Assembly (NCBI RefSeq): GCF_041729615.1 | Contig: NZ_CP154874.1 | Coordinates: forward strand, 1,245,001 to 1,309,000 | DNA length: 64,000 nucleotides | Source of the DNA: Pseudomonas alcaligenes | GTDB lineage: Bacteria > Pseudomonadota > Gammaproteobacteria > Pseudomonadales > Pseudomonadaceae | Direction: 5' to 3' | Shown here: positions 37,022 to 44,986 of the stretch, piece by piece | How the letters are laid out: each line of letters begins with the position of its first letter | Numbering within the stretch: position 1 is the stretch's first letter | Notes under the pieces: generated by a model | The model's database searches: none | Told to the model about the DNA's origin: nothing | The model's input: only the letters and a program-made list of their open reading frames with translations | Translations under genes and position numbers: made by a program

Positions 37022-40000
37022 CTAAAACTTGTTGAGCTTAGGGCTCCAGCAGATATCGGCCGGTAGCGCCTCGGCATCTGGCACCGATATCACCAGGACG
37101 TCTCCTGAGCCAGTTGACCCTGGAACCGTGTAGATCTTCCCGTCCCGCCCCAGCACCCCTCCATACCACTTGTCACTCCCGCTGAGACTGGCCCCCAAGG
37201 TCGACCTGGTGGCAGTGCCGGCGACCGGGTCGATGACCAAGATGTCCGCAGCATTCCTGGGCAAGCCGTAGATCTTGCCGTTCGGAGCGAACGCACCGCA
37301 CTCCCACTTGTTGCTGCCAGACAGGGTGGCACCCATAGCGCTCCTGGTCGCTGTGCCTGCGATAGGGTCGATGATCAGGATGTCCGTCGCGTTGTACGGG
37401 ATACCGTAGATCTTCCCATCCGAGCCAAGCACCCCTCCACACCACTTCGACGAACCGCTCAGGCTCGCCCCCATCGTGCTGCGGGTGGCGGTTCCAGTCG
37501 TGGTGTCGATGATCAGGATGTCCGTCGCGTCGTGGGGAATGCAGTAGATCTTGCCGTTGTTGGCCAGCACCGCTCCGATCCACTTCGCGGATCCGGTGAG
37601 CGTGGCCCCCATGGCATTCAGACTGGCGGTGCCAGCACTTGGGTCGATGATCAGGATCTGCGCGCTCTCAAATGGCACGCAGTAGAGCTTCCCATCGAGC
37701 CCTACGGAACCTCCGAACCACTTGTTGGAGGTGGAAGTAAGCGACAGCCCCATGGTACTGCGTGTGGCGCTGCTCGTCAGAGGGTCAATTATCAGGATGT
37801 CGGTGGCGGCCGAGGGGATGCAGTAGATCTTCCCGTTGGGGCCGAGCAGGCCGCCGTTGAACTTGGAGGAACCCGAAAGGCTCGCCCCCATAGCGCTCAG
37901 GCTGGCGGTACCTGATGCAGGGTTGATGATCAGGATCGAGGCGGCGTTCGACGGGACTGCGTAGATGCGCCCATCTGGGCCCAGTACCCCGCCCATGTAT
38001 GACTGGGAAAGGCTTAGTCCGTAGTTGGTGCGCACCGCGGTAGCCGGGAGCGTATTGAAGTCAGCATACGCCTCGCTCATCGCCGTGATGACCGCGGCTG
38101 GCGTCGCCCAGCCGGTGAAGGTGAAGGTGTAGTTGAAGCGCCGCTTGTAGACCTGCCAGCTGGCCAGGCCGCCGCGCTCGGCCCACAGCTCAACTTCGAC
38201 GAGCCCATCGTATGCCCCGAACAGTGACATCGAGGCGCTGGAGCTGCTCTGGGCGTCCAGCGCTTCACCGGTGTCTACACGCGTGAGCCTGCCCTTGTAG
38301 TTGACACCCGGCTCCGGGCCGATGCTGCCCTGGGCAGTATCCACCAGTTGGTCGGCCTGCAGAGTGCGATCGCGGTGGGCGTAGGTCAGCTCCAGCACGC
38401 CAGCGAGAGCTGTTGGAAGGATCTCCCCCTGAATACGGAAAGCACCTGGTGCATAAGGCCTTCCGGCACGCCCCTGCAGCAACAGGCTGTCAGTTGGCGC
38501 GGAGTCTTCACTCAGGATGCCCGAGGAGGTGCTGGTCAGCAGCTTCGCATCGACGGTCACGCCGGAGGAGTACTCCGTAGGGTCGTTCCCGGCAAAGCCC
38601 TCGTAGAACCACATCCGAACCCCAGTCGCGTGCTGCGCTGGGATAGTGTCAGCACAGCCCCTGGCCAGCGTGACGATTAGGGCCGTCTGGTCGATGGCAT
38701 CCACGCGGAGGATCTCGTCATCAATCAGCACTGCGGTACCAACCACGACCTGGTCCAGGTCAATGGGGGCCGTCACCCCGACAACTACAGGGGCATGCCC
38801 AATCGGAATCGCGGTGGCCAGCAACGCGGTTGGGCAGAAGTCGCCCCCATCACGCTTGCCGAACGCCGCAGAGCCGACGCGAGTGTGTAGGTGGAACCCC
38901 TGAGACAGGCTGGTCGGCCGAACCGCCAGGGCAGCCAGATAGGTCGAAGTGGCATCGAGCAGCTGCATGTTGGCCGCGTCGATCGAGGCCGCCAGGTCGC
39001 GCCATGTTGCCTCGACCAAGCGTCGAACGGTAACGGCCTGGGGAGTGGTGTTGGGTGGCGTCCAGCCGGATGGCGGCGGCGCCGAGAACGTGGTCGAAGG
39101 CATGCCGAAGACATCGAGCACCGCGGTGATGGTCATCTTGCCCTGGTCGAGCGTGCCCTCGTCGACGCGGCCGGCGCGGACAACGATGTTGTAGAGCCCG
39201 CGGGCTGGAGAAGAGAAACGGAAAGCAGCGCCAGGTTCGATATCCCTGGCTCGGCGATCCAGGACCAGCTTCCAGCGCTTGGCTGCCACCTTTGCCCGCA
39301 GGTCTCGCTTCGCGACCCGCGCTGCCAGCGCATAGGTCGGAATGCCCAGGTACTCGGTTGTCACACTGATAACTCGGCCGCCGGCGGCGCGGATCGCGGC
39401 CAGATTGCGCTCACGTGCTGGGCGCTTGGAGTTATCGATCGGATTGCGCCAGGTCACGACAACCTCGTTGGCTGCATCAGCGTTTGCCGAGTTGTCATCG
39501 TCCTCGATGTCGAGCAAGCCGTCCTCCGGGGTGAAGTGCGGCAGATCGTCGACGTCGTAGTTGTCTCGTACCAGCGTCAGCTTGCGCAGGCCGGTGGTTC
39601 TACTGGTGTAGAGATTGCCGGCGATGTGATCCAGTATGCCGCCGGCGAAACTGTCAATCGAGTCGGACCGCACCCAGCGGATGCACAGACCGAAGCCCTC
39701 GGCATAGAGCTGGTCAGCTGCTGCACGCCAGGCAGCATCGTCGATGCGGGTCCGGCTCTTGCCCCGCCCCCAATCCCGATTGGTCTCCAGCTCGTATAGG
39801 ATGTGGGCCGGGTTCATGGCCTTGATAGTGTCGCCGGTCTCCGGATCGATCATCGTGATGACTGCCTTGTCCGAATACCAAACGTCACCATCCCAGCCTT
39901 TCAAGGCTCGGCGGACGCGGAATGTCCAGGGCTTCGGGTAGGGATTCATCGACGTGACCAGGCCGTCGTAGAACAGGGTGAACATGCCGCGGAACGCCGG

Positions 40001-40282
40001 GACGATGCCGCCAAGCATGGCCGCCAGGTTGGCGTTCACTGGCTGAGTCGGTGCCCCCATCATCACGTCGAGGCGCCCCTGGATGCCACCTTCACCGTCG
40101 TCGCCACCAAACAGCTCGCCAGCGTTTATCTGGAAGGAAGTGTTGCCAGTGGCGCTACCTCGCCAGGCTCGTTTGCCGCCGACCTTTATCTCCAGCAGCT
40201 CGTCGACCTCTCCGCGGCCGAGCAGCATGTGTATGCCGAAGTAGTAGCGATACCCAACTTTAACGCTCTTGCTGCTGCCCAC
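37022..40282 (-). CDS. Tail tip/receptor-binding protein with C-terminal seven-repeat domain
   Basis: A 1086-residue protein, the last gene of the phage. The N-terminal ~450 residues look like a tail-hub/host-specificity protein (KVGYRYYFGIHMLLGRGEVDELLEI, a phage tail hub-like start). A middle part of mixed beta structure follows (residues ~450-750). From residue ~755 to the end there are seven tandem repeats of ~46 residues with pattern GxSLSGSxKWxGG.LGxDGKIYxxP...DILIIDP..GTATRSTM, which read as a seven-bladed beta-propeller. The final part lacks a trimerising fiber motif. Probably binds the host surface. Confidence 0.82.
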   Translation of the reverse strand: MGSSKSVKVGYRYYFGIHMLLGRGEVDELLEIKVGGKRAWRGSATGNTSFQINAGELFGGDDGEGGIQGRLDVMMGAPTQPVNANLAAMLGGIVPAFRGMFTLFYDGLVTSMNPYPKPWTFRVRRALKGWDGDVWYSDKAVITMIDPETGDTIKAMNPAHILYELETNRDWGRGKSRTRIDDAAWRAAADQLYAEGFGLCIRWVRSDSIDSFAGGILDHIAGNLYTSRTTGLRKLTLVRDNYDVDDLPHFTPEDGLLDIEDDDNSANADAANEVVVTWRNPIDNSKRPARERNLAAIRAAGGRVISVTTEYLGIPTYALAARVAKRDLRAKVAAKRWKLVLDRRARDIEPGAAFRFSSPARGLYNIVVRAGRVDEGTLDQGKMTITAVLDVFGMPSTTFSAPPPSGWTPPNTTPQAVTVRRLVEATWRDLAASIDAANMQLLDATSTYLAALAVRPTSLSQGFHLHTRVGSAAFGKRDGGDFCPTALLATAIPIGHAPVVVGVTAPIDLDQVVVGTAVLIDDEILRVDAIDQTALIVTLARGCADTIPAQHATGVRMWFYEGFAGNDPTEYSSGVTVDAKLLTSTSSGILSEDSAPTDSLLLQGRAGRPYAPGAFRIQGEILPTALAGVLELTYAHRDRTLQADQLVDTAQGSIGPEPGVNYKGRLTRVDTGEALDAQSSSSASMSLFGAYDGLVEVELWAERGGLASWQVYKRRFNYTFTFTGWATPAAVITAMSEAYADFNTLPATAVRTNYGLSLSQSYMGGVLGPDGRIYAVPSNAASILIINPASGTASLSAMGASLSGSSKFNGGLLGPNGKIYCIPSAATDILIIDPLTSSATRSTMGLSLTSTSNKWFGGSVGLDGKLYCVPFESAQILIIDPSAGTASLNAMGATLTGSAKWIGAVLANNGKIYCIPHDATDILIIDTTTGTATRSTMGASLSGSSKWCGGVLGSDGKIYGIPYNATDILIIDPIAGTATRSAMGATLSGSNKWECGAFAPNGKIYGLPRNAADILVIDPVAGTATRSTLGASLSGSDKWYGGVLGRDGKIYTVPGSTGSGDVLVISVPDAEALPADICWSPKLNKF
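37025..38020 (-). repeat. Seven tandem ~138-bp coding repeats (beta-propeller blades)
   Basis: Each unit encodes 44-47 residues (the last 57 with the C-terminal tail). Each contains a GKIY strand, an Ile/Leu-rich DILIIDP strand and a GTATRSTMGAS turn. Units differ in sequence but keep length, which suggests old duplication with continuing selection, or exchange between blades. Confidence 0.85.
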
Positions 40283-40505
40283 GGACTACCTCCTCACGTG
40301 CAAAGTCCACCAGGTGCTTGGCCATGGAGTCGCCGGTGGCCAACAGACGGCTGGCCTCGATGCCACCTCGGGCAACGATCTGGGCCCAATCGAGCTGGTA
40401 GCGATCGGCAAGCTGGCGGGCGCCCTTGTGGCAGAAGCCCGGCCGGGAACTCAGCCCAGGAACGCTATGCAGGTGCTGCAGCGTGACGAAGAAGTCCTCG
40501 GTCAC
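40260..40505 (-). CDS. Small phage tail-module protein
   Basis: An 81-residue hypothetical protein. Start is a GTG at 40505 that overlaps the preceding stop (GTGA), giving TEDFFVTLQHLHSVPGLSS at the N-terminus. The middle holds YQLDWAQIVARGG and the C-terminus is charged. It overlaps the tail-tip gene start by 23 bp. Translational coupling on both sides shows it belongs to the tail operon; its function is unknown. The longer frame to 40601 would only add an antisense-like leader. Confidence 0.65.
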   Translation of the reverse strand: MTEDFFVTLQHLHSVPGLSSRPGFCHKGARQLADRYQLDWAQIVARGGIEASRLLATGDSMAKHLVDFAREEVVRGQQQER

Positions 40506-40744
40506 TTCTTGCCCCCCTTGGTCTTGATGGCGCGGGTGCGGAAGTTGCCCAGCCCGCCCACCATCCAGTCCTCGGTCCAGCAATCGCCGAAGAACACGCA
40601 TTGAGCCAGGCCCTCCTCGAACTGCGGAAACTCGAAGTCCTCAAACGCCGTGGGCTTGGGGGCTGCAGACTTCGGCCGATTCTTGTAAGAGACGTAGGCA
40701 CTGATGGCCATGATGGCGATGTATGCCCATGTGTACGGGTCCAT
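40502..40744 (-). CDS. Small phage tail-module protein with N-terminal hydrophobic segment
   Basis: An 80-residue protein starting MDPYTWAYIAIMAISAYVSY, a single possible membrane segment. An acidic region (FEDFEFPQFEEGLAQCVFFGDCW) and a basic tail (RTRAIKTKGGKK) follow. Placed between the BR0599-like tail protein and the GTG-started small gene, with overlap to the latter. No function recognised. Confidence 0.65.
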   Translation of the reverse strand: MDPYTWAYIAIMAISAYVSYKNRPKSAAPKPTAFEDFEFPQFEEGLAQCVFFGDCWTEDWMVGGLGNFRTRAIKTKGGKK

Positions 40745-40753
40745 GCAGCACCT

Positions 40754-41575
40754 CTAGAAGATTGGGTTGCCGTCAAACGGCGAGCGACGCGGCAGGTGGA
40801 AGATCCCGCCGTAGTTGAGATGGTTGTGGAACTTGTCCGAGCAGGTCTGCAGGAGCTGGTCGCACCCGGCATAGGCGCGTACCTGCATGTCCAGCTCCAG
40901 CCCGGATGTGCCGCCGAACACCAGCAGTCCGGTACCAAGGTTGCCCTCGATCGCCCGCCGCTCCCAGACATTGGCGCCCAGGCTCCACTCCAGGTAGCCA
41001 GCACTGAACCAGCCTGCAGGCTTGGTCGCGAACGCTGCCGAGTGGATCATCGCGCCATCCATGCTGGTGATGGTCCCGTCGACCCTGAAATCGTCCCGGT
41101 TGGCCCGGCAATTGTGCTCGTACAAGGCATGTGGGCAAGGCCGTTCCCAGCAAAGGCGCAGGCCCTGTTGGCCCATACTCACCGTCTCAGGGTTACAGAC
41201 GATCTGGCAGCGGTCGACCGCCGGCCAGGCAACGCTCTGGATCTCGCCGACCCAGGAAACCCGGAACTCTTCCTCACCGACGTGGCGGTCGTAGATGACC
41301 AGGTCGATCGCATCGCTCGGCGGAATGCCCCGGTAGAACTGAGCGACCTCCAAGTCGGCCGGCGCTAGGATGCGCAGGTTGCGCACGTTGTCGCCGCCGC
41401 CCTGTCGGATGCCGTCGTCGCTGATACCGCCACGCAGAGCCCGGAATATCTGGTTCTGATGGGCGACGTCCCGATCGCTGCTGTTGTAGCTCCAATGCAG
41501 CACGCCGCGGCTGAACTGATACAGCCGAACCGGCCGGCCGCTGGCCAGGCTGAACTCGCGACTGTTAAAACTCAT
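40754..41575 (-). CDS. Phage BR0599-family tail assembly protein (DUF2163-like)
   Basis: A 273-residue protein that begins MSFNSREFSLASGRPVRLYQF, typical of the phage BR0599 family, and contains a conserved cysteine-rich segment (RLCWERPCPHALYEHNCRAN) as in DUF2163-type tail-tip proteins. It likely forms part of the distal tail or hub assembly. I use the start at 41575; an in-frame ATG at 41641 is possible but would lie deeper in the upstream gene. It overlaps that gene by 11 bp. Confidence 0.85.
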   Translation of the reverse strand: MSFNSREFSLASGRPVRLYQFSRGVLHWSYNSSDRDVAHQNQIFRALRGGISDDGIRQGGGDNVRNLRILAPADLEVAQFYRGIPPSDAIDLVIYDRHVGEEEFRVSWVGEIQSVAWPAVDRCQIVCNPETVSMGQQGLRLCWERPCPHALYEHNCRANRDDFRVDGTITSMDGAMIHSAAFATKPAGWFSAGYLEWSLGANVWERRAIEGNLGTGLLVFGGTSGLELDMQVRAYAGCDQLLQTCSDKFHNHLNYGGIFHLPRRSPFDGNPIF

Positions 41576-43271
41576 CGTCTCTAACCCCGCGGAATGTAAG
41601 CGCGCATGTGGCCACGCCTTCGCTATCAGTTTCGTGCTCAATCACTGCTCGATCCGAGGCCAGCCGGCTAAGCACCATCCAGGAGATCCTCGCAACGGCG
41701 CCGAGAGGAACGTCCAGCCCTAGGGCCGAATCGATGGCCAGGCGCTCGATATGCCCTTCCAGCTCGGTGCTGCTGGAGATGCGCCGATAGAAGACGGCAC
41801 CCGAGGTCAGCTGAATGCGAATGTCCCGGCGGCCCGGACGAGCTGAGGCGAAGCGGGTGTAGCCGATGCTACGCACATCTATATGGGAAACCGCCGCCGG
41901 AATATCGGCGACCACTGTCAGGTCATCGGCGAAGGTCGGTATCCACAGGGGCACCTGCTGCCCGCGCAGTGCATACAGCAGCGATCGCAGCTCAGACCGC
42001 TTGGCACGCCCCATATCAATCCAGCGCCAGGAGCACACCGGCATCGCCCGCTGGGCCAGGTCGGTGAGCAGCGGGAGTCCCAGGCCGCTATCGAGCGTCG
42101 CCTGCAGCCGGGCGAACGTAGAGGTCAGATCCTCGGACTCGTCCGGCGCGGTATCGAGAACCGCGCGGCCCCGATAGCTCGTCGCCGGCATCTGATCAGG
42201 CCAGTCACAGGCGTCCAGGATCAGGAAACGCACCGTCAGTGACTGCAACTGGTCGGTCATTCGAGTCAGCTGCGGTTCTTCCAAGAGCTGTGCCGGCCGC
42301 GCCGGATAGAGCCTGGATCGAGCCGGCCATTGCTGCTGGGTTGGCCGGGTAAGATCCAGTCCAGTGGCGTCGATGTCGCTGACTTCCACCACCTCATAGG
42401 TGAATGCGTCATCGCCTCTCAGTAGCGCAATGCCGCCGATCTCGAAGTCCAGCCCTACGGTCTGGCAGTTGATGCGGTAGCTGCCTAGCGGCACGCCCTC
42501 GGCGAGTAGCTGGATGTCTGGCCAGATCGGCAGCGCCCAAACCCTGCTCCCCCAGGAGTACAGCATCAGATCGAGCAGTTGCCGCTCGTGGCCCTCGGCG
42601 AATACCAGAGCCTCCAGAACGCGGCGAGGGCTCAGACGCAGAGCCCGGCGCTGCTCGACCATGGTTTCGCTGGCCAGCACGTCGGTCTTCCACTCCAGCT
42701 CCTCGAGGATGCCGTCAGCCCAGTCTGGTACCAGGCTCCAGGCGACGATTCGGTTGGCCGTGATTCGGAGCCTGGCGGTGTGGCCGCCGGCGAAACGCCA
42801 TTCGATATGGGTATCCAGTACCGGCTGGCCATCAGGGGTAACGCTGACGCTCCAGGACAGCTCCTTCAGCGCAGCGATCGAGAACGGCGGCTCCGGCTGA
42901 CCGACAACCAGGACGCCTTCCTCCCCGCTCTCGATCTCCTGCAGCGTGACCGGTGTCAGGTATGCGTTCCAGACACGCACCAAGGAGGTCTGGGTGGAAA
43001 CTACGTTGCCGAGATCGATGCGATGCGGATTGATGTGGATGCGGTAGTACCAGTCGTCAACGAATATCCTCCGCCGCGAGCCGGTCAGTGCTCGGGGGTT
43101 CGCCTCGACTGGCCAGGCGGTGATCAGGATATTGCCGCCGGCGGACCTGACAGCGGGGTACCCAGGCTGCGGAGTCGGCAGCACGGCGAACTGCTCCAGC
43201 TCGACAGTGATCCCCCCGCCAGTTGCCCCGCCAGAAGAGGTCCGGCGCAGCGTACCAGTGAGCACTGCCAT
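41565..43271 (-). CDS. Large tail-tip/baseplate protein of siphovirus module
   Basis: A 568-residue beta-rich protein (MAVLTGTLRRTSSGGATGGG at the N-terminus, alternating hydrophobic pattern throughout, no membrane segment). It is positioned after the tape measure and two smaller structural proteins and before the BR0599-type protein, where B3-like phages have tail-tip proteins. Specific role not recognised. Start TAATG-coupled to the gene before. Confidence 0.72.
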   Translation of the reverse strand: MAVLTGTLRRTSSGGATGGGITVELEQFAVLPTPQPGYPAVRSAGGNILITAWPVEANPRALTGSRRRIFVDDWYYRIHINPHRIDLGNVVSTQTSLVRVWNAYLTPVTLQEIESGEEGVLVVGQPEPPFSIAALKELSWSVSVTPDGQPVLDTHIEWRFAGGHTARLRITANRIVAWSLVPDWADGILEELEWKTDVLASETMVEQRRALRLSPRRVLEALVFAEGHERQLLDLMLYSWGSRVWALPIWPDIQLLAEGVPLGSYRINCQTVGLDFEIGGIALLRGDDAFTYEVVEVSDIDATGLDLTRPTQQQWPARSRLYPARPAQLLEEPQLTRMTDQLQSLTVRFLILDACDWPDQMPATSYRGRAVLDTAPDESEDLTSTFARLQATLDSGLGLPLLTDLAQRAMPVCSWRWIDMGRAKRSELRSLLYALRGQQVPLWIPTFADDLTVVADIPAAVSHIDVRSIGYTRFASARPGRRDIRIQLTSGAVFYRRISSSTELEGHIERLAIDSALGLDVPLGAVARISWMVLSRLASDRAVIEHETDSEGVATCALTFRGVRDDEF

Positions 43272-44143
43272 TACGGCCCCTCGTACCGAATGGCCCAGCC
43301 GAAGGTGCCGGTGTGGTTGATAGCGCCGCCGCCGTTCCGTGCCGCCGGGTTCTTCTGATGCCAGGGAAACACCATCCAGCGATCAGTACCCAGCTCGATG
43401 AGCTGGCCTGGTTCATAGTTGTCGATACGCAAATATCGGGCATACACCAGATCGGTAACCAGCGACCACTTCAACGATGGTCGGGGTGCATAGGCACGAA
43501 TGGGCACCAGTACAGACTCACTGTTAAAGGAGTTGGGCTGGGTGGCGAGTATTTCGTTGGCGACGTAAGTACCCCCGAGCCAGTCATCGGTGAACCAGGT
43601 TTTGCCATCGAGGCCAGCTGCAATCAGGGAGGTGCGCGTCGTGTTGTTGGGGTGGGCGGCCCACATCAGAGCGCCCGATGGGTTCGCGGTGCTGTTGGTA
43701 TTCAATCCGATGCTGAAACCGCTGCCAGAGGCTACACCCCCCCATGTGGCCCCTAGCCACATGCCGCTGCTTACCAAGCCACCGACTGTTGACTTGCCCC
43801 AGGCACACCACTGGTAGCGGTTAACCGAGTAGTTCAGGACGCAGTACACCTCCTGGTCGAATACGAAAAGGTGGTAGGTGGCAGGAAAAGTGAGGGGCAC
43901 GATGGACGAGCCGCCGCCGCCGGCGGCAATGGTCACCTCTGTGCTGGGATCGGTGAGAGCCCCAGCAGCTGCGCCTGTACCGCCGCGTAGCTTGAGCTGG
44001 CCGCTAACGACCTGGAGAGTCAGGAACATGCCAGCCTTCGAGAGAATGGCGCCTGACAAGGTCCATCCCTCCGCGACACACGCATCGATGATGGCGCTGC
44101 GAAAGGCATCCAGGTCGGCAACGGCGTTGGTGTAGTAGCCCAT
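43271..44143 (-). CDS. Tail structural protein, paralogue of the next upstream gene
   Basis: A 290-residue beta-rich protein. It begins MGYYTNAVADLDAFRSAIIDACVAEGWTL, has a glycine-rich strand region (GGTGAAAG, TIAAGGGGSS) and ends with ELGTDRWMVFPWH. The pattern 'helix, EGW/NGW, then YHLF/DYWL, then W-hydrophobic strand at the end' repeats that of the neighbouring 44143-44985 protein, so the two seem to share a fold. Start overlaps the preceding stop by one base (TGATG). Likely tail-tip component; unproven. Confidence 0.68.
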   Translation of the reverse strand: MGYYTNAVADLDAFRSAIIDACVAEGWTLSGAILSKAGMFLTLQVVSGQLKLRGGTGAAAGALTDPSTEVTIAAGGGGSSIVPLTFPATYHLFVFDQEVYCVLNYSVNRYQWCAWGKSTVGGLVSSGMWLGATWGGVASGSGFSIGLNTNSTANPSGALMWAAHPNNTTRTSLIAAGLDGKTWFTDDWLGGTYVANEILATQPNSFNSESVLVPIRAYAPRPSLKWSLVTDLVYARYLRIDNYEPGQLIELGTDRWMVFPWHQKNPAARNGGGAINHTGTFGWAIRYEGP

Positions 44144-44985
44144 CAGCTGTCCATCCTCATCGCGTAGTAGTCCGTGTGCCCGGTGCGCGAAACGTCTTGC
44201 ATCACCACCCAGGTGTTCCCATCTGCCACCAGCGTGTTCTCCACGGCGTTGTTGAAACCGGTGATGTAGGCGATGCCATCGAGCGCGCCCCAGCAGTTGC
44301 TGTTCGCGTCGTGCAGCTCGATCGGCAGCAGGTGGTAGTGGCTGCCGGTGTCGCGGAGGTTCTGCGCGTTGCCAGCCAGATAGGTGTTGCTCCATGGGTA
44401 GCACCTGGGCTGAATCCACCCATCGTTGGTGCGCAGCAGCATGTTGGCGCGCTGGCCCTTGTACGGCATTGAGTGGTTGGTCTCGCTGAAGCGAGTTGCT
44501 GGGGTTCCAACCAGCATCCCGGCGCACATCACTGGGTATGGGTACTGGCTCGGCCGAGCATAGGGCAGCATCTTGCCGACGTAGGCGCTCTCGTAGACAG
44601 GAGTCCCCACCTTCATTGCCAGCGCAATCCGCTGGGGATTCAGGGTCAGCCAGTAGTCGATCCGATTGTTATGGGCCGGCACACCGGATAACGCTGCACC
44701 TGGTTGAGTGTCGAAGGTATTGCTCGCGACGTACCCAGTGAATGTCGCCGCCACCAGGTTGTAGTAGTCGGCACCCACATCCTGGTATGTCCGGAAGCCG
44801 ACGAAGATCTCTTCCTCGCCGGAGTAACCCACACCGCTCAGGATCAAATGGCGATCGGCCGCGGCCGTGTCATAGCGCAGCACCGTCCAGCCATTCGCCG
44901 AGGCGAAGTCGCGGATGGTCTCCAGCATCTTGTAGTGGGCGAGCACACCGCCCGAATTATCAACGAAGCCAATGGCGTGTGGCAT
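44143..44985 (-). CDS. Tail structural protein
   Basis: A 280-residue protein starting MPHAIGFVDNSGGVLAHYKMLETI, with ASANGWTVLRYD and NRIDYWLTLNPQRIALAMKV in the middle and WVVMQDVSRTGHTDYYAMRMD at the end. It begins 2 bp after the tape-measure stop, so it is a tail gene. Shares a weak sequence plan with the following gene. Function not recognised beyond likely distal tail. Confidence 0.68.
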   Translation of the reverse strand: MPHAIGFVDNSGGVLAHYKMLETIRDFASANGWTVLRYDTAAADRHLILSGVGYSGEEEIFVGFRTYQDVGADYYNLVAATFTGYVASNTFDTQPGAALSGVPAHNNRIDYWLTLNPQRIALAMKVGTPVYESAYVGKMLPYARPSQYPYPVMCAGMLVGTPATRFSETNHSMPYKGQRANMLLRTNDGWIQPRCYPWSNTYLAGNAQNLRDTGSHYHLLPIELHDANSNCWGALDGIAYITGFNNAVENTLVADGNTWVVMQDVSRTGHTDYYAMRMDS

Positions 44986-44986
44986 A

